Shown piece after piece: positions 17,020-25,207 of a stretch of DNA of 64,000 nucleotides. Every line of letters starts with the position of its first letter. Position 1 is the first letter of the stretch. This DNA comes from Alistipes sp. GTDB lineage: Bacteria; Bacteroidota; Bacteroidia; Bacteroidales; Rikenellaceae. Where the stretch lies: contig JAFZFX010000011.1 in assembly GCA_017555695.1 (NCBI GenBank), positions 89,603 to 153,602 on the forward strand, written 5' to 3'. The notes below the pieces were generated by a model that searched no databases, was not told where the DNA came from, and worked only from the letters and a program-made list of their open reading frames with translations. A program made the position numbers and the translations under genes.

Positions 17020-18366
17020 CTACTCTACGGCCCATATTCCACCTTTGCCGAAGATGCCGTTTACCCACTTGTCCATCTCGCCAGCGCGGAGTCCTAAGTC
17101 AAGAAGGTTGTAGCGACGACGAATGTGACGCACAAAGGGAACATCGGCGAGCATCTGCGCTCGTGTGATGCCCACATCCTCGGGTTTGGTGGGCGCCCCC
17201 ACAATCGATAGACAGCGGTACATCTCGTCGTATGTGTAGCACTGCTCCTGCAGGCGTGCGCGCAGGTCGTACCAATTATCTTTCAAGAGCTGCATCTGGC
17301 GGCGCACCTCGTCGTGGTTGTCATATTTTGCGGTAATCTCGGTTATGCCCAATTCGGCAAAGGGCTCACCTGCAAAGATTCTCTCGGCCTCGGCACGCAC
17401 CTGATCGAGAGTTTTCCACTCTGCAACGCATCGGTCTACATCGAGCTTCGTGAAGTCGCTCTTGTAGGCCTCGTCAAACATCGCGCACATACACAATGTG
17501 CCGACGCTTACTTGGAAGCCGTGCGAGGGCGTTACGCCATTATGCGTGTGGTTACGCATATTCCATAAGTGGCTGAAAAGATGGTCGGTACAAGATGCGG
17601 GGCGTGATGAACGGGCAGCCTGCATTGCAAATCCGCTGAGCATCAAACCCTCTACCAATGGCGCTATGGCATCTGGTCGCAAGGCGGCAACACCCTCGGG
17701 GTCGGCAAGTGCCTCTTTCAGACCATCCTGCACTATATGCCAAGCCTCATCGTGAATGGGCTCCGAGCCTACGAAGTCGGCGATAATCCACTCTGCTCCT
17801 GCAGGAATCTTCGCTGCGAGGTCGGCGTAGCCCGCTGCGGTCATCTCCTTTGGTGCGCGAGCCATAATGCCTACATCGGCCAGGATAGCCTTGGGCGCGG
17901 GACAAGTGAATGTCTGCTTCATATTCTTATAGGTAATGGATGCTCCGAATGATGAGTATCCATCGACCGATGCGGCTGTCGCTACACACATGTAGGGGCG
18001 CGACTGGTGGTAAGAGCAGAGTTTGCAGAGATCGTTGATTGTACCTGAGCCTACGGCCACAGCAATGGCGTCGGTAGCGGCCAGGCGCTCGTCTAACATC
18101 TCGATGAATCTCCACTCGGCGTGTAGGTGTGGGTCGCTGAAGATAAACGGCTCGTCGCACGCAATGTCTGCTGCCTGCAGGTGTGCATAGACGGCCTCAC
18201 CGGCCACTCGCCAGGTGTTGTCGTCGGCCACAATCAAAGCGCGCTTCTCGGGGAACTGCTCGCTGAACATTGCGGGGACTCTATCGAGAATATCGACACC
18301 AATCTCCATTGCACAGGTGTCAGTAGCCGCTGCCAAAGCTTTGGCTACGAGTTGGTTGTTGCTCAT
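17020..18366 (-). CDS. sn-glycerol-1-phosphate dehydrogenase (EgsA/AraM family)
   Basis: 448 residues of the iron-alcohol-dehydrogenase-like superfamily, closest to EgsA/AraM proteins, which reduce dihydroxyacetone phosphate to sn-glycerol-1-phosphate with NAD(P)H. Visible motifs: the nucleotide loop AVGSGTINDLCK, VATAASVDGYSS, the metal site region SCTDHLFSHLWN with the two His, and HTHNGVTPSHGFQVSVG. The protein is longer at its C-terminus than the B. subtilis enzyme. G1P is the archaeal lipid backbone; the product's fate in Bacteroidota is unclear. It has its own promoter at 18405-18434. Confidence 0.85.
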   Translation of the reverse strand: MSNNQLVAKALAAATDTCAMEIGVDILDRVPAMFSEQFPEKRALIVADDNTWRVAGEAVYAHLQAADIACDEPFIFSDPHLHAEWRFIEMLDERLAATDAIAVAVGSGTINDLCKLCSYHQSRPYMCVATAASVDGYSSFGASITYKNMKQTFTCPAPKAILADVGIMARAPKEMTAAGYADLAAKIPAGAEWIIADFVGSEPIHDEAWHIVQDGLKEALADPEGVAALRPDAIAPLVEGLMLSGFAMQAARSSRPASCTDHLFSHLWNMRNHTHNGVTPSHGFQVSVGTLCMCAMFDEAYKSDFTKLDVDRCVAEWKTLDQVRAEAERIFAGEPFAELGITEITAKYDNHDEVRRQMQLLKDNWYDLRARLQEQCYTYDEMYRCLSIVGAPTKPEDVGITRAQMLADVPFVRHIRRRYNLLDLGLRAGEMDKWVNGIFGKGGIWAVE

Positions 18367-18404
18367 AGAATGAATGTTGTTTGATTTTTCGTTTTTTTCT
18401 TTGA

Positions 18405-18434
18405 CAAAGTTAATGAATAATTCAAAAAATCAAA
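18405..18434 (-). promoter_or_regulatory. Promoter of the G1P dehydrogenase gene
   Basis: On the minus strand a TTTG (18431-18434) and TAACTTTG (18405-18412) form the Bacteroidota promoter pair with an 18-bp spacer, about 39 nt upstream of the start codon. Confidence 0.65.
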
Positions 18435-18448
18435 ACCCTAAAATCGCT

Positions 18449-19315
18449 CTATTGCTTTGCTCGTAAACCCAAGATGCCGCCCTCGGGGATAATTACCCTC
18501 ACGCCAGAAGGCTCGGCATTGGCAGGGATGTTTGTTGTACAGAAAGAGTATATGATGCTTGTAAATTTCCTACGATTTCCTACTTCTAATGTGCGAGGCA
18601 AACTGTGGCTTGGAGTAGCATAGTTAAAATACATACCTCTTGAGTCACCAAAATTATCAACATACTTAACACGCATATCCTTTATCCTTGATTGCTTAAA
18701 TGATATATCGCCATACGCTATTGTATTAAGAGCAATATCGTTGCCCGAATAAACTATAGCCTCATATGTTGAGTTGATAATAGGATTTGAGCCATTGATT
18801 CTATAATTGGTTGTTTCACCTAATTCGTGGTAAAATACAACATATCGATACTCTATTATATCTCCCACCTTTGCTTCGGGCCATTCAACCTTTGCGACGC
18901 CCTGGCGTTTGTCAATGTCATCTATGACCGCCTTGCTATTATTAAACTTCTTTTTAGATATTTTGCCATTCTGCAAAGAGTAGTGACATGCATAAAAATC
19001 ATATATACTAATCTCCCCAAGATTATTCCTTTCAAATGGTATCTCTAAAGCAAGGTTCGCATCTGTACTTAAAATCTTCACCTTGCGAGATACAATTCTT
19101 TGCATACGAGTTCGAGTCACAGGCTCTAATGGCTCGGTATAGTAAAATCCATCTTGTATACACTCATCCAACACAACCACATCTGCTCCTACCGCGATAG
19201 GATAATCAGTCTTTAGCAAGTCAGCCTTTGTTACTTTACCAAACTTGAAACTCTCTTGCGCCTCGGCGGTGAAGGTTGTCACTGTGAGGGCGAGAAGTAA
19301 TAAAATGCGTTTCAT
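18449..19315 (-). CDS. Secreted DUF3857-type protein, paralogue 4
   Basis: 288 residues; signal peptide MKRILLLLALTVTTFTAEAQ is nearly the same as that of paralogue 1, 13 kb away on the other strand. The mature part keeps FKFGKVTKADLLKTDY, DVVVLDE, IVSRKVKILS, CHYSLQNGKISKK and EAKVGDIIEYRYV, but the rest is strongly diverged. No transglutaminase domain follows. It is a single gene with its own promoter (19366-19398) that has a run of eight G between the two boxes. Function unknown. Confidence 0.78.
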   Translation of the reverse strand: MKRILLLLALTVTTFTAEAQESFKFGKVTKADLLKTDYPIAVGADVVVLDECIQDGFYYTEPLEPVTRTRMQRIVSRKVKILSTDANLALEIPFERNNLGEISIYDFYACHYSLQNGKISKKKFNNSKAVIDDIDKRQGVAKVEWPEAKVGDIIEYRYVVFYHELGETTNYRINGSNPIINSTYEAIVYSGNDIALNTIAYGDISFKQSRIKDMRVKYVDNFGDSRGMYFNYATPSHSLPRTLEVGNRRKFTSIIYSFCTTNIPANAEPSGVRVIIPEGGILGLRAKQ

Positions 19316-19365
19316 AATAGTTATAGTTTAATAGGTTGTTGCGAGGAAAATACTCCCCTGCATAG

Positions 19366-19398
19366 CAAAGTTATGAAAAATTTTTCGGGGGGGGCAAA
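19366..19398 (-). promoter_or_regulatory. Promoter of DUF3857 paralogue 4, with a G8/C8 spacer tract
   Basis: On the minus strand TTTG (19395-19398) and TAACTTTG (19366-19373) are separated by 21 bp that begin with eight C. The box order, the C-rich spacer, TTTGCTAT with AGGGGA after it, CGCAACAACC and ACTATAACTATT before the ATG all match the promoter at 3781-3814. Confidence 0.75.
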
Positions 19399-19442
19399 TC
19401 TTTTGGCGGATATTTTTCTGAAAATCACATTTATAAATAAAA

Positions 19443-19476
19443 AAAGTTGCCCGTGTAATTCGGACAACTTTTTTTT
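19443..19476 (-). terminator. Terminator after the GH20-like gene pair
   Basis: AAAGTTGCCCG (19443-19453) pairs with CGGACAACTTT (19461-19471) with one mismatch. On the minus strand the stem is followed by a run of T, as expected for the gene ending at 19478. Confidence 0.7.
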
Positions 19477-19477
19477 A

Positions 19478-20602
19478 TTATTTCATCGCTTCGGCAAGGA
19501 GGTCGATGCCTTTTAGTATCTTATTGTAGCGCTCGTCGTCATCGACTCCCGTCTCCCAAGTGGCCATCATAAAGCCCATGAGATGCTCCTTCGAGATGTT
19601 CTCGCGGCTAAAGTCCACGAGTTTGCCGATGACATCGTCAGCGCCGATGCCGAGCTGTCGGCGTTTCCATCCCACCCAGTTTGAGCCGCAAGGCACCTGG
19701 TCGAAGCCTGCCGCCTCGAGTTTCAGGTAGGCCTTCACGATTCTGCCGTCAGATGTGGTGTTTGTTTCGGGGTCGAAACCGCCATAAGACTCGTCGTAAA
19801 ACCAATTCTGCTGGATTACGCTTTTGGGGCAACGCTCATAAAACTCTTCAGAGTTCCAGCCGAAGTCGCTCCACATCCACGCGCGTGCGCCATGCTTCTC
19901 GACCTCTCTTACGATGTGAAGGAAATCCTGCCACCAATACTCGCCCTTGCGAGCGCATATATATTGTGAAGATTGCTCCTCCTGAAAGGCTGCACGCTCT
20001 TCGTCGAGGCCGATATGGAAGAATCGCGGGTGTCCGAAAATCTCTACTACATCGCTGATGACATCCTCGCACATACGGTAGTATGGCTTTGATGATACCA
20101 TATGAGAGTAATCTCCCATCCAACCGTTGTGGGTGGTTGAGAAGTTGAGTTTGGGCACAACCTCGATACCCATACTGTTGAGGCGTTTAATCTCCTCCTG
20201 CATCTTCTCTACGCTCCATGTGCCCTCGATGGCCAGTTCGGGATGGCTGGGATAGAACAATCCTTCGCCCAGGTCCACTACAATCATATTTATGCCAGCT
20301 TTGGCTGCGTAGTCGGTCACATGATGCCATCTCTCGTCGGTCCAGACGACTTTGTAGTGGGGCTTTTTGTTTATTGTCTCGGCGCTCTCAGGCGCGGGCG
20401 CACCCATCAACTCGGTGGGATAATCGCACCACATATTGCGGCCCAAGTGGAGTAATATCGAGCGTATGTCACCTATCTTTGCCTCGGCGCTCTGTGGGCC
20501 AAATTTGGGAATGTTGTTACCCTTTTGCTTGGTGCAGCTGACGCCTACGCTGAGGGCTGCCAATCCTACGGCTGTTTGGTATATGAAATCTTTTCTGTTC
20601 AT
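19478..20602 (-). CDS. GH20-like family lipoprotein, copy 1
   Basis: 374 residues with an N-terminal hydrophobic export signal ending in VGVSC, probably a lipoprotein. The body looks like the TIM-barrel part of glycoside hydrolase family 20: GINMIVVDLGEGLFYPSHPEL, KRLNSMGIEVVPKLNFSTTH and the acidic pair in FFHIGLDEE, the place of the catalytic Asp-Glu of beta-hexosaminidases. It lacks the usual N-terminal GH20b domain and is shorter than typical members. Substrate unknown. It is a tandem duplicate of the gene just upstream (25-nt gap). Confidence 0.75.
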   Translation of the reverse strand: MNRKDFIYQTAVGLAALSVGVSCTKQKGNNIPKFGPQSAEAKIGDIRSILLHLGRNMWCDYPTELMGAPAPESAETINKKPHYKVVWTDERWHHVTDYAAKAGINMIVVDLGEGLFYPSHPELAIEGTWSVEKMQEEIKRLNSMGIEVVPKLNFSTTHNGWMGDYSHMVSSKPYYRMCEDVISDVVEIFGHPRFFHIGLDEERAAFQEEQSSQYICARKGEYWWQDFLHIVREVEKHGARAWMWSDFGWNSEEFYERCPKSVIQQNWFYDESYGGFDPETNTTSDGRIVKAYLKLEAAGFDQVPCGSNWVGWKRRQLGIGADDVIGKLVDFSRENISKEHLMGFMMATWETGVDDDERYNKILKGIDLLAEAMK

Positions 20603-20627
20603 AGTTTGTGAGGCTTTGTGGTGGTGT

Positions 20628-21764
20628 CTATTTCATTGCTTCTTCAAAGAGATCGATGCCCTCAAATATCTTCTGGAAATGCTCCTCGCGAGTCATGTTG
20701 GGCCAAGCGTAAATCTCCCAAGTGCCCATCATAAAGCCCAAAAGATGCTCCTTCGAGATGTTTTCGCGGCCGAACTTCACGAGTTTGCCGATAACATCGT
20801 CGGCATCGAGACCCAGTTCGCGGCGTCCCCAGCCTATCCAGTTGGTTCCGCAGGGCACCTGGTCGAAGCCTGCATCGTCTAACTTCTTAAACGCCTTCAA
20901 AATCTTGGCGTCGGATGTGGTGTTTGTTTCGGGGTCGAAACCGCCGTGGCACTCATCGTAGAACCAGTTTTGTTGGATTACGCTCTTAGGGCAACGCTCG
21001 TAGAATTCGTCGGAATTCCAACCGAAGTCGCACCACATCCAGGGGCGTGAGCCGTGCTTCTCGACCTCTCTTACGATGTGGAGGAAATCCTGCCACCAGT
21101 ACTCGCCCTTGCGTGTGCAGATGTATTGGAAGTCTTGACCCTCCTGGAAAGATGATCTCTCCTCGTCGAAACCGATATGGAAGAATCGTGGGTGCCCGAA
21201 AATCTCTACTACATCGCTGATAACCTCTTCGCACATACGATAATATGGTTTTGATGACACCATATGCGAATAGTCGCCCATCCAGCCGTTGTGTGTGGTT
21301 GAGAAGTTGAGTTTGGGTACAACCTCGATACCTAAGCTGTTTAAGCGCTTAATCTCTGTCTGCATCTTCTCGACACTCCAAGTGCCTTCGACGGCTAGCT
21401 CGGGATGGCTCGGGTAGAATACGCCCTCGCCCAAGTCGATAACAATCATATTCACACCAGCGGCAGCGGCGCGGTCGGTTACCTTGCGCCACATCTCGTC
21501 GGGCCAGACAAGGCTGAATTCGGGTTTTACATCCAATGTTTTTGCACTCTCGGGTGCGGGTGCGCCCATCATCTCGGTGGGATAGTCGCACCACATATTG
21601 CTACCCAAGTGGAGCAATAAGGCGCGTATGTCGCCCATCTTGGCTTCGGCGCTCTGTGGGCCAAATTGTGGTATGCTCTTTCCTTTTTGCTTGGTACAGC
21701 TGACGCCTACGCTGAGGGCTGCCAAACCTACGGCTGTCTGATAGATGAAGTCTTTTCTGTTCAT
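20628..21764 (-). CDS. GH20-like family lipoprotein, copy 2
   Basis: 378 residues, clearly a tandem paralogue of the downstream gene over its whole length and with an almost identical signal region (MNRKDFIYQTAVGLAALSVG, then VSC). The acidic pair appears in FFHIGFDEE. Small differences cluster near the C-terminus, where this copy has EIYAWPNMTREEHFQKI. It is the first gene of the pair; the minus strand has TATATTTG at 21805-21812 as a promoter box. Confidence 0.75.
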   Translation of the reverse strand: MNRKDFIYQTAVGLAALSVGVSCTKQKGKSIPQFGPQSAEAKMGDIRALLLHLGSNMWCDYPTEMMGAPAPESAKTLDVKPEFSLVWPDEMWRKVTDRAAAAGVNMIVIDLGEGVFYPSHPELAVEGTWSVEKMQTEIKRLNSLGIEVVPKLNFSTTHNGWMGDYSHMVSSKPYYRMCEEVISDVVEIFGHPRFFHIGFDEERSSFQEGQDFQYICTRKGEYWWQDFLHIVREVEKHGSRPWMWCDFGWNSDEFYERCPKSVIQQNWFYDECHGGFDPETNTTSDAKILKAFKKLDDAGFDQVPCGTNWIGWGRRELGLDADDVIGKLVKFGRENISKEHLLGFMMGTWEIYAWPNMTREEHFQKIFEGIDLFEEAMK

Positions 21765-21804
21765 GTAGTTCAGTTTTTAGTTTCGTTCTAAGTTGGGGTT
21801 AGTG

Positions 21805-21812
21805 CAAATATA
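21805..21812 (-). promoter_or_regulatory. Promoter -7 box of the GH20-like pair
   Basis: The minus strand reads TATATTTG, a perfect TAnnTTTG box, 40 nt upstream of the start codon. No TTTG stands at the expected distance, so it is a moderate call. Confidence 0.5.
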
Positions 21813-21867
21813 ATATTTTATCGAGAAAATTTCTTTTCAGGAGTGAGATAATTTCTGCCTGTCGGTG

Positions 21868-22269
21868 CTATTTTGTTGTTTTGCCGCCGGATTCTACCCA
21901 GCTATCGTAACCATGGCTCAATTCCACGACTTTGTAGCCGTTTGCGGCGAGTTGCGATGCGGCGGTTTTGCTGCGGATGCCACCCTTGCAATAAACGGCT
22001 ATGATGCCTCGTTTGGGGAGTGCGGCTTTAACTTCGTCGATAAATGTCGATTTGCGGACATCTATGTTGTGGTCGGCACCCTCGATATGACCTGCTGCAA
22101 ACTCGTCGGCAGTGCGAACATCTATGAGTGTAACATCTTTGCGCTCAATGATTTTTGTAAATTTGTCGACATCGGCCGAGCCGAAGCTAATGCGGTTGGT
22201 GTGTATTGGTGAGCAGGCTGTTGCCGAGGCGAGGCAGCAGAGTGCTGCGAAGGCGGTTTTGTAGTTCAT
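21868..22269 (-). CDS. Rhodanese-domain lipoprotein
   Basis: 133 residues: a signal peptide with lipobox ATAC (Cys19) and a single rhodanese domain (TLIDVRTADEFAAGHIEGA; active-site loop CKGGIRS with Cys94; LSHGYDSW). Such proteins move sulfane sulfur or act in envelope redox chemistry. It stands alone between the GH20-like pair and the divergent dapB operon. Confidence 0.88.
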   Translation of the reverse strand: MNYKTAFAALCCLASATACSPIHTNRISFGSADVDKFTKIIERKDVTLIDVRTADEFAAGHIEGADHNIDVRKSTFIDEVKAALPKRGIIAVYCKGGIRSKTAASQLAANGYKVVELSHGYDSWVESGGKTTK

Positions 22270-22338
22270 TGTTAAATGGAATTAGTTTTGTGTAAAAGTA
22301 GTACTTTTTTGGGAGAAAAACAATCCGAGGTGTGTGAA

Positions 22339-22370
22339 TTTGCTAAATAGTGAATAAATGATTATCTTTG
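22339..22370 (+). promoter_or_regulatory. Promoter of the dapB-lepB-uvrA operon
   Basis: TTTG at 22339-22342 and TATCTTTG at 22363-22370 with a 20-bp spacer match both Bacteroidota boxes exactly. The transcript would carry a leader of about 70 nt before dapB. Confidence 0.8.
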
Positions 22371-22448
22371 TGGGTTAGTGCGCGCGCATATACGCAAACG
22401 AAGCGTGTGCGGGTGTGTAAAGTTGTGTAACATAAAAAAATACGATAT

Positions 22449-23159
22449 ATGAGAGCCGCGATTATTGGATATGGCAAGATGGGTCGTGAGATAGAGAAGA
22501 TTCTCCGACAGAGAGGTCACGAAGTGAGCCTGATAATTGATGTTGATAATGCAGCCGACTTAACGGCAGAGAATTTGTCGAAGGTGGATGTGGCCATCGA
22601 GTTTACTACCCCATCGACTGCATACGATAATATCCGCAAGTGCCTGGAGTGTGGTGCTGCTGTGGTTAGTGGTACTACAGGTTGGGTGGACCGACTGGGA
22701 GAGTTGCAGGAGTTGTGTAAGGAGCGTGGTGGCGCAATGTTCTACGCATCTAACTACTCATTGGGTGTGAATCTGATGTTCCGCCTGAACCGTGAATTGG
22801 CCAGAATGATGAGCCACTTCTCGGGCTACAAGGTGTCGCTCTCGGAGACTCACCACACCGAGAAGAAAGATTCACCGAGCGGTACGGCTGTGACTTTGGC
22901 TGAGGATATAATCGCTCGTCTGGATGGTAAGTCTGGTTGGGTGAATGAGCCTACCGATGATGAGAGCAAGGTGGGTATCGAGTCGTTCCGTGTGGGTATG
23001 ACACCTGGTGACCACTCGGTAGTATATGCTTCGGAGGATGATGTGCTGGAGATTCGCCACTCGATAAAGAATCGCCGTACATTGGCGCAGGGTGCTGTTG
23101 TGGCAGCAGAGTTCTTGTGTGGTAAGCAGGGTGTTTATACGATGGAGGATCTCTTTTAA
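22449..23159 (+). CDS. dapB: 4-hydroxy-tetrahydrodipicolinate reductase
   Basis: Reduces the DapA product to tetrahydrodipicolinate with NAD(P)H, in the lysine and diaminopimelate pathway. 236 residues, short as in other Bacteroidota. Rossmann loop at the N-terminus (GYGKMGREIE), EFTTPSTA, SGTTGW, SNYSLGVNLMF and the catalytic HHTEKKDSPSGTA are all present. First gene of a six-gene unit. Confidence 0.95.
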   Translation: MRAAIIGYGKMGREIEKILRQRGHEVSLIIDVDNAADLTAENLSKVDVAIEFTTPSTAYDNIRKCLECGAAVVSGTTGWVDRLGELQELCKERGGAMFYASNYSLGVNLMFRLNRELARMMSHFSGYKVSLSETHHTEKKDSPSGTAVTLAEDIIARLDGKSGWVNEPTDDESKVGIESFRVGMTPGDHSVVYASEDDVLEIRHSIKNRRTLAQGAVVAAEFLCGKQGVYTMEDLF

Positions 23160-23199
23160 GGCGTGATTTTCGGAACGAAAAAAAAGAAAGACTGATAGA

Positions 23200-24546
23200 A
23201 TGGATAAGATAAAGAGTTTTTTTGCAAATAAGTGGGTGGGTTTTGCTTTGGCTACGCTGCTCTATGTGTTGTGGTTTGTGGTATGGACAGGTAACTTGTG
23301 GATGCTGTTGGGTATAGCGGTTATCTACGACATCTATATCTCGAAATATATGTACCGCTATGTGTGGAGCAAGAACGAGGCTATGTGCGAGAAGAGTTCT
23401 ACCTATAAGAGCATTTACGAGTGGGTGAACTCAATCATCTTTGCAACCGTTGTGGCAACGCTGATTCACATCTTCTTCTTCCAGATGTATGTGATTCCAT
23501 CGTCGTCGATGGAGAAGACACTGCTCGTGGGTGACTACCTCTATGTAAGTAAGGTTACCTATGGCCCGCAGATGCCCAATACCCCGCTCTCATTTCCGTT
23601 TGTTCACCATACAATGCCCTTCTCGACAACTAAAAAGTCGTTCTCGGAGGCTGTAAAGTGGCCCTATAAGCGACTGAAGGGTCTGCGCAATATTGAGCGT
23701 GATGATGTTGTGGTGTTCAACTTCCCCGCAGGAGATACGGTGTTGCTGGAGAATCAGGCAATCACATACTACGATGTGTTGCGTGAGTATCAGCAGGAGT
23801 TTGGTGCGGTTGAGGGTCGTCGTGCATTGGAGCGCGATTACACCATCATTGCACGCCCCGTAGATAAGCGCGAGAACTATATCAAGCGTTGCGTGGCTAT
23901 TGCGGGTGATGAGGTGAAGATTATCGATGGCGAGTTGTTCGTGAATGGTCAGCCTCAGGGTAAAGTGCCCGAGAAGCAGTATTGCTACACTATTCGTACA
24001 TCATCGCCGCTGAGCGCATACGCCGTGTTGCAGATGGGTATTACCGAGATTTCGGGCAATGGCTCGAGCTACTTCACGCCGCTTACCGACGAGATGGTGG
24101 AGCGTCTGCTCAAGATGGATAATGTGATAAGCGTAACACGCTTTACGGCCGAGGACGAAGCGTTCCCCTATAGCGGAGGCTATCAGTGGACAGCCGATAA
24201 TATGGGTCCGCTGTGGATTCCCAAGAAGGGAGAGAGCATCGAACTTAACGAGCAGACTTGGCCTCTGTATGAGCGAGCAATTGATGTGTATGAGGATAAC
24301 GATGTTGAAGTGCGCGATGGCGAGTACTACATTAACGGCCAGAAGTGCCAGTCATACACATTCAAGATGGATTACTATTGGATGATGGGCGATAATCGCC
24401 ATAACTCGGCTGACTCTCGTTATTGGGGTTTTGTGCCCGAGGATCATATTGTGGGTAAGGCTTCGTTCATCTGGTTGTCGCTCGATGCCGACAAGAGCTT
24501 CCCTGCAAATATCCGTTGGGAGAGATTGTTTAACAAGGTTAAGTAA
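23200..24546 (+). CDS. lepB: Signal peptidase I, long Bacteroidota form
   Basis: 448-residue inner-membrane protease that removes signal peptides. Two to three N-terminal TM helices (about 12-50 and 78-96) precede the S26 catalytic part: nucleophile Ser103 in IPSSSMEKT, the general-base Lys in NYIKRCVAIAGDEV, and the late box MGDNRHNSADSRYWGFVP. The protein is much longer than the E. coli enzyme because of an insert of about 130 residues between the Lys region and the GDNR box, a pattern usual for this phylum. Confidence 0.94.
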   Translation: MDKIKSFFANKWVGFALATLLYVLWFVVWTGNLWMLLGIAVIYDIYISKYMYRYVWSKNEAMCEKSSTYKSIYEWVNSIIFATVVATLIHIFFFQMYVIPSSSMEKTLLVGDYLYVSKVTYGPQMPNTPLSFPFVHHTMPFSTTKKSFSEAVKWPYKRLKGLRNIERDDVVVFNFPAGDTVLLENQAITYYDVLREYQQEFGAVEGRRALERDYTIIARPVDKRENYIKRCVAIAGDEVKIIDGELFVNGQPQGKVPEKQYCYTIRTSSPLSAYAVLQMGITEISGNGSSYFTPLTDEMVERLLKMDNVISVTRFTAEDEAFPYSGGYQWTADNMGPLWIPKKGESIELNEQTWPLYERAIDVYEDNDVEVRDGEYYINGQKCQSYTFKMDYYWMMGDNRHNSADSRYWGFVPEDHIVGKASFIWLSLDADKSFPANIRWERLFNKVK

Positions 24547-24557
24547 AAGCCGATAAA

Positions 24558-25172
24558 GTGGAGCAGACCAAAGATAGTTATTTGACGGTTGAGGGTAATG
24601 CCGAGGCACTGTTCAAGGAGAAGAGTAGTAAATTCCTCTGCTATGCCTTTCACATCGAGACAGAGGAGGAGGTTGCTTCTCATCTGGAGCGTCTGCGTAA
24701 ACAATACTATGACGCCACCCATCACTGCTACGCTTGGCGTTTGGGCTCATTTGGCGAGCGTTTCAGAGCAAATGACGATGGCGAGCCTTCAAGTACGGCA
24801 GGAAAACCTATTCTGGGGCAGATGCTATCGCGAGAGATTACAAACTGCCTGATTGTTGTGGTGCGCTACTTTGGTGGTACGAAGTTGGGTGTGCCAGGAT
24901 TAATTGCTGCATATAAGGAGTCGGCGGCTGCAGCGTTGGATGCATCTGTGATTGTGGAGCGTACGGTGGATACGCGTATAAACATCGAATTCTCGTATAT
25001 CGTGATGAACGATGTGATGCGAATCGTCAAGGAGGAGCAACCCGTGGTTGAGTCGCAGACATTCGACAATCTGTGCTCTATGGTGCTGTCGGTGCGTAAC
25101 AGCAAGGCCGATAAGGTGTTGGGTAGGTTGCGTAAAGTAGATGGTGCAATTGTTGATATTCTTGAGCAGTAA
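24558..25172 (+). CDS. YigZ/IMPACT family protein
   Basis: 204 residues that begin with a GTG start 11 nt after lepB. The N-terminal UPF0029 domain is clear: SKFLCYAFHIE, THHCYAWRLG, NDDGEPSSTAGKPIL, VVVRYFGGTKLGVPGL. A C-terminal ferredoxin-like domain (DUF1949 type) follows. Family members bind nucleic acid or ribosomes; the exact role is not settled. Confidence 0.9.
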   Translation: MEQTKDSYLTVEGNAEALFKEKSSKFLCYAFHIETEEEVASHLERLRKQYYDATHHCYAWRLGSFGERFRANDDGEPSSTAGKPILGQMLSREITNCLIVVVRYFGGTKLGVPGLIAAYKESAAAALDASVIVERTVDTRINIEFSYIVMNDVMRIVKEEQPVVESQTFDNLCSMVLSVRNSKADKVLGRLRKVDGAIVDILEQ

Positions 25173-25207
25173 TATATTATGTCGTTCGACTTGAAGTAAA
25201 GGTTTAG

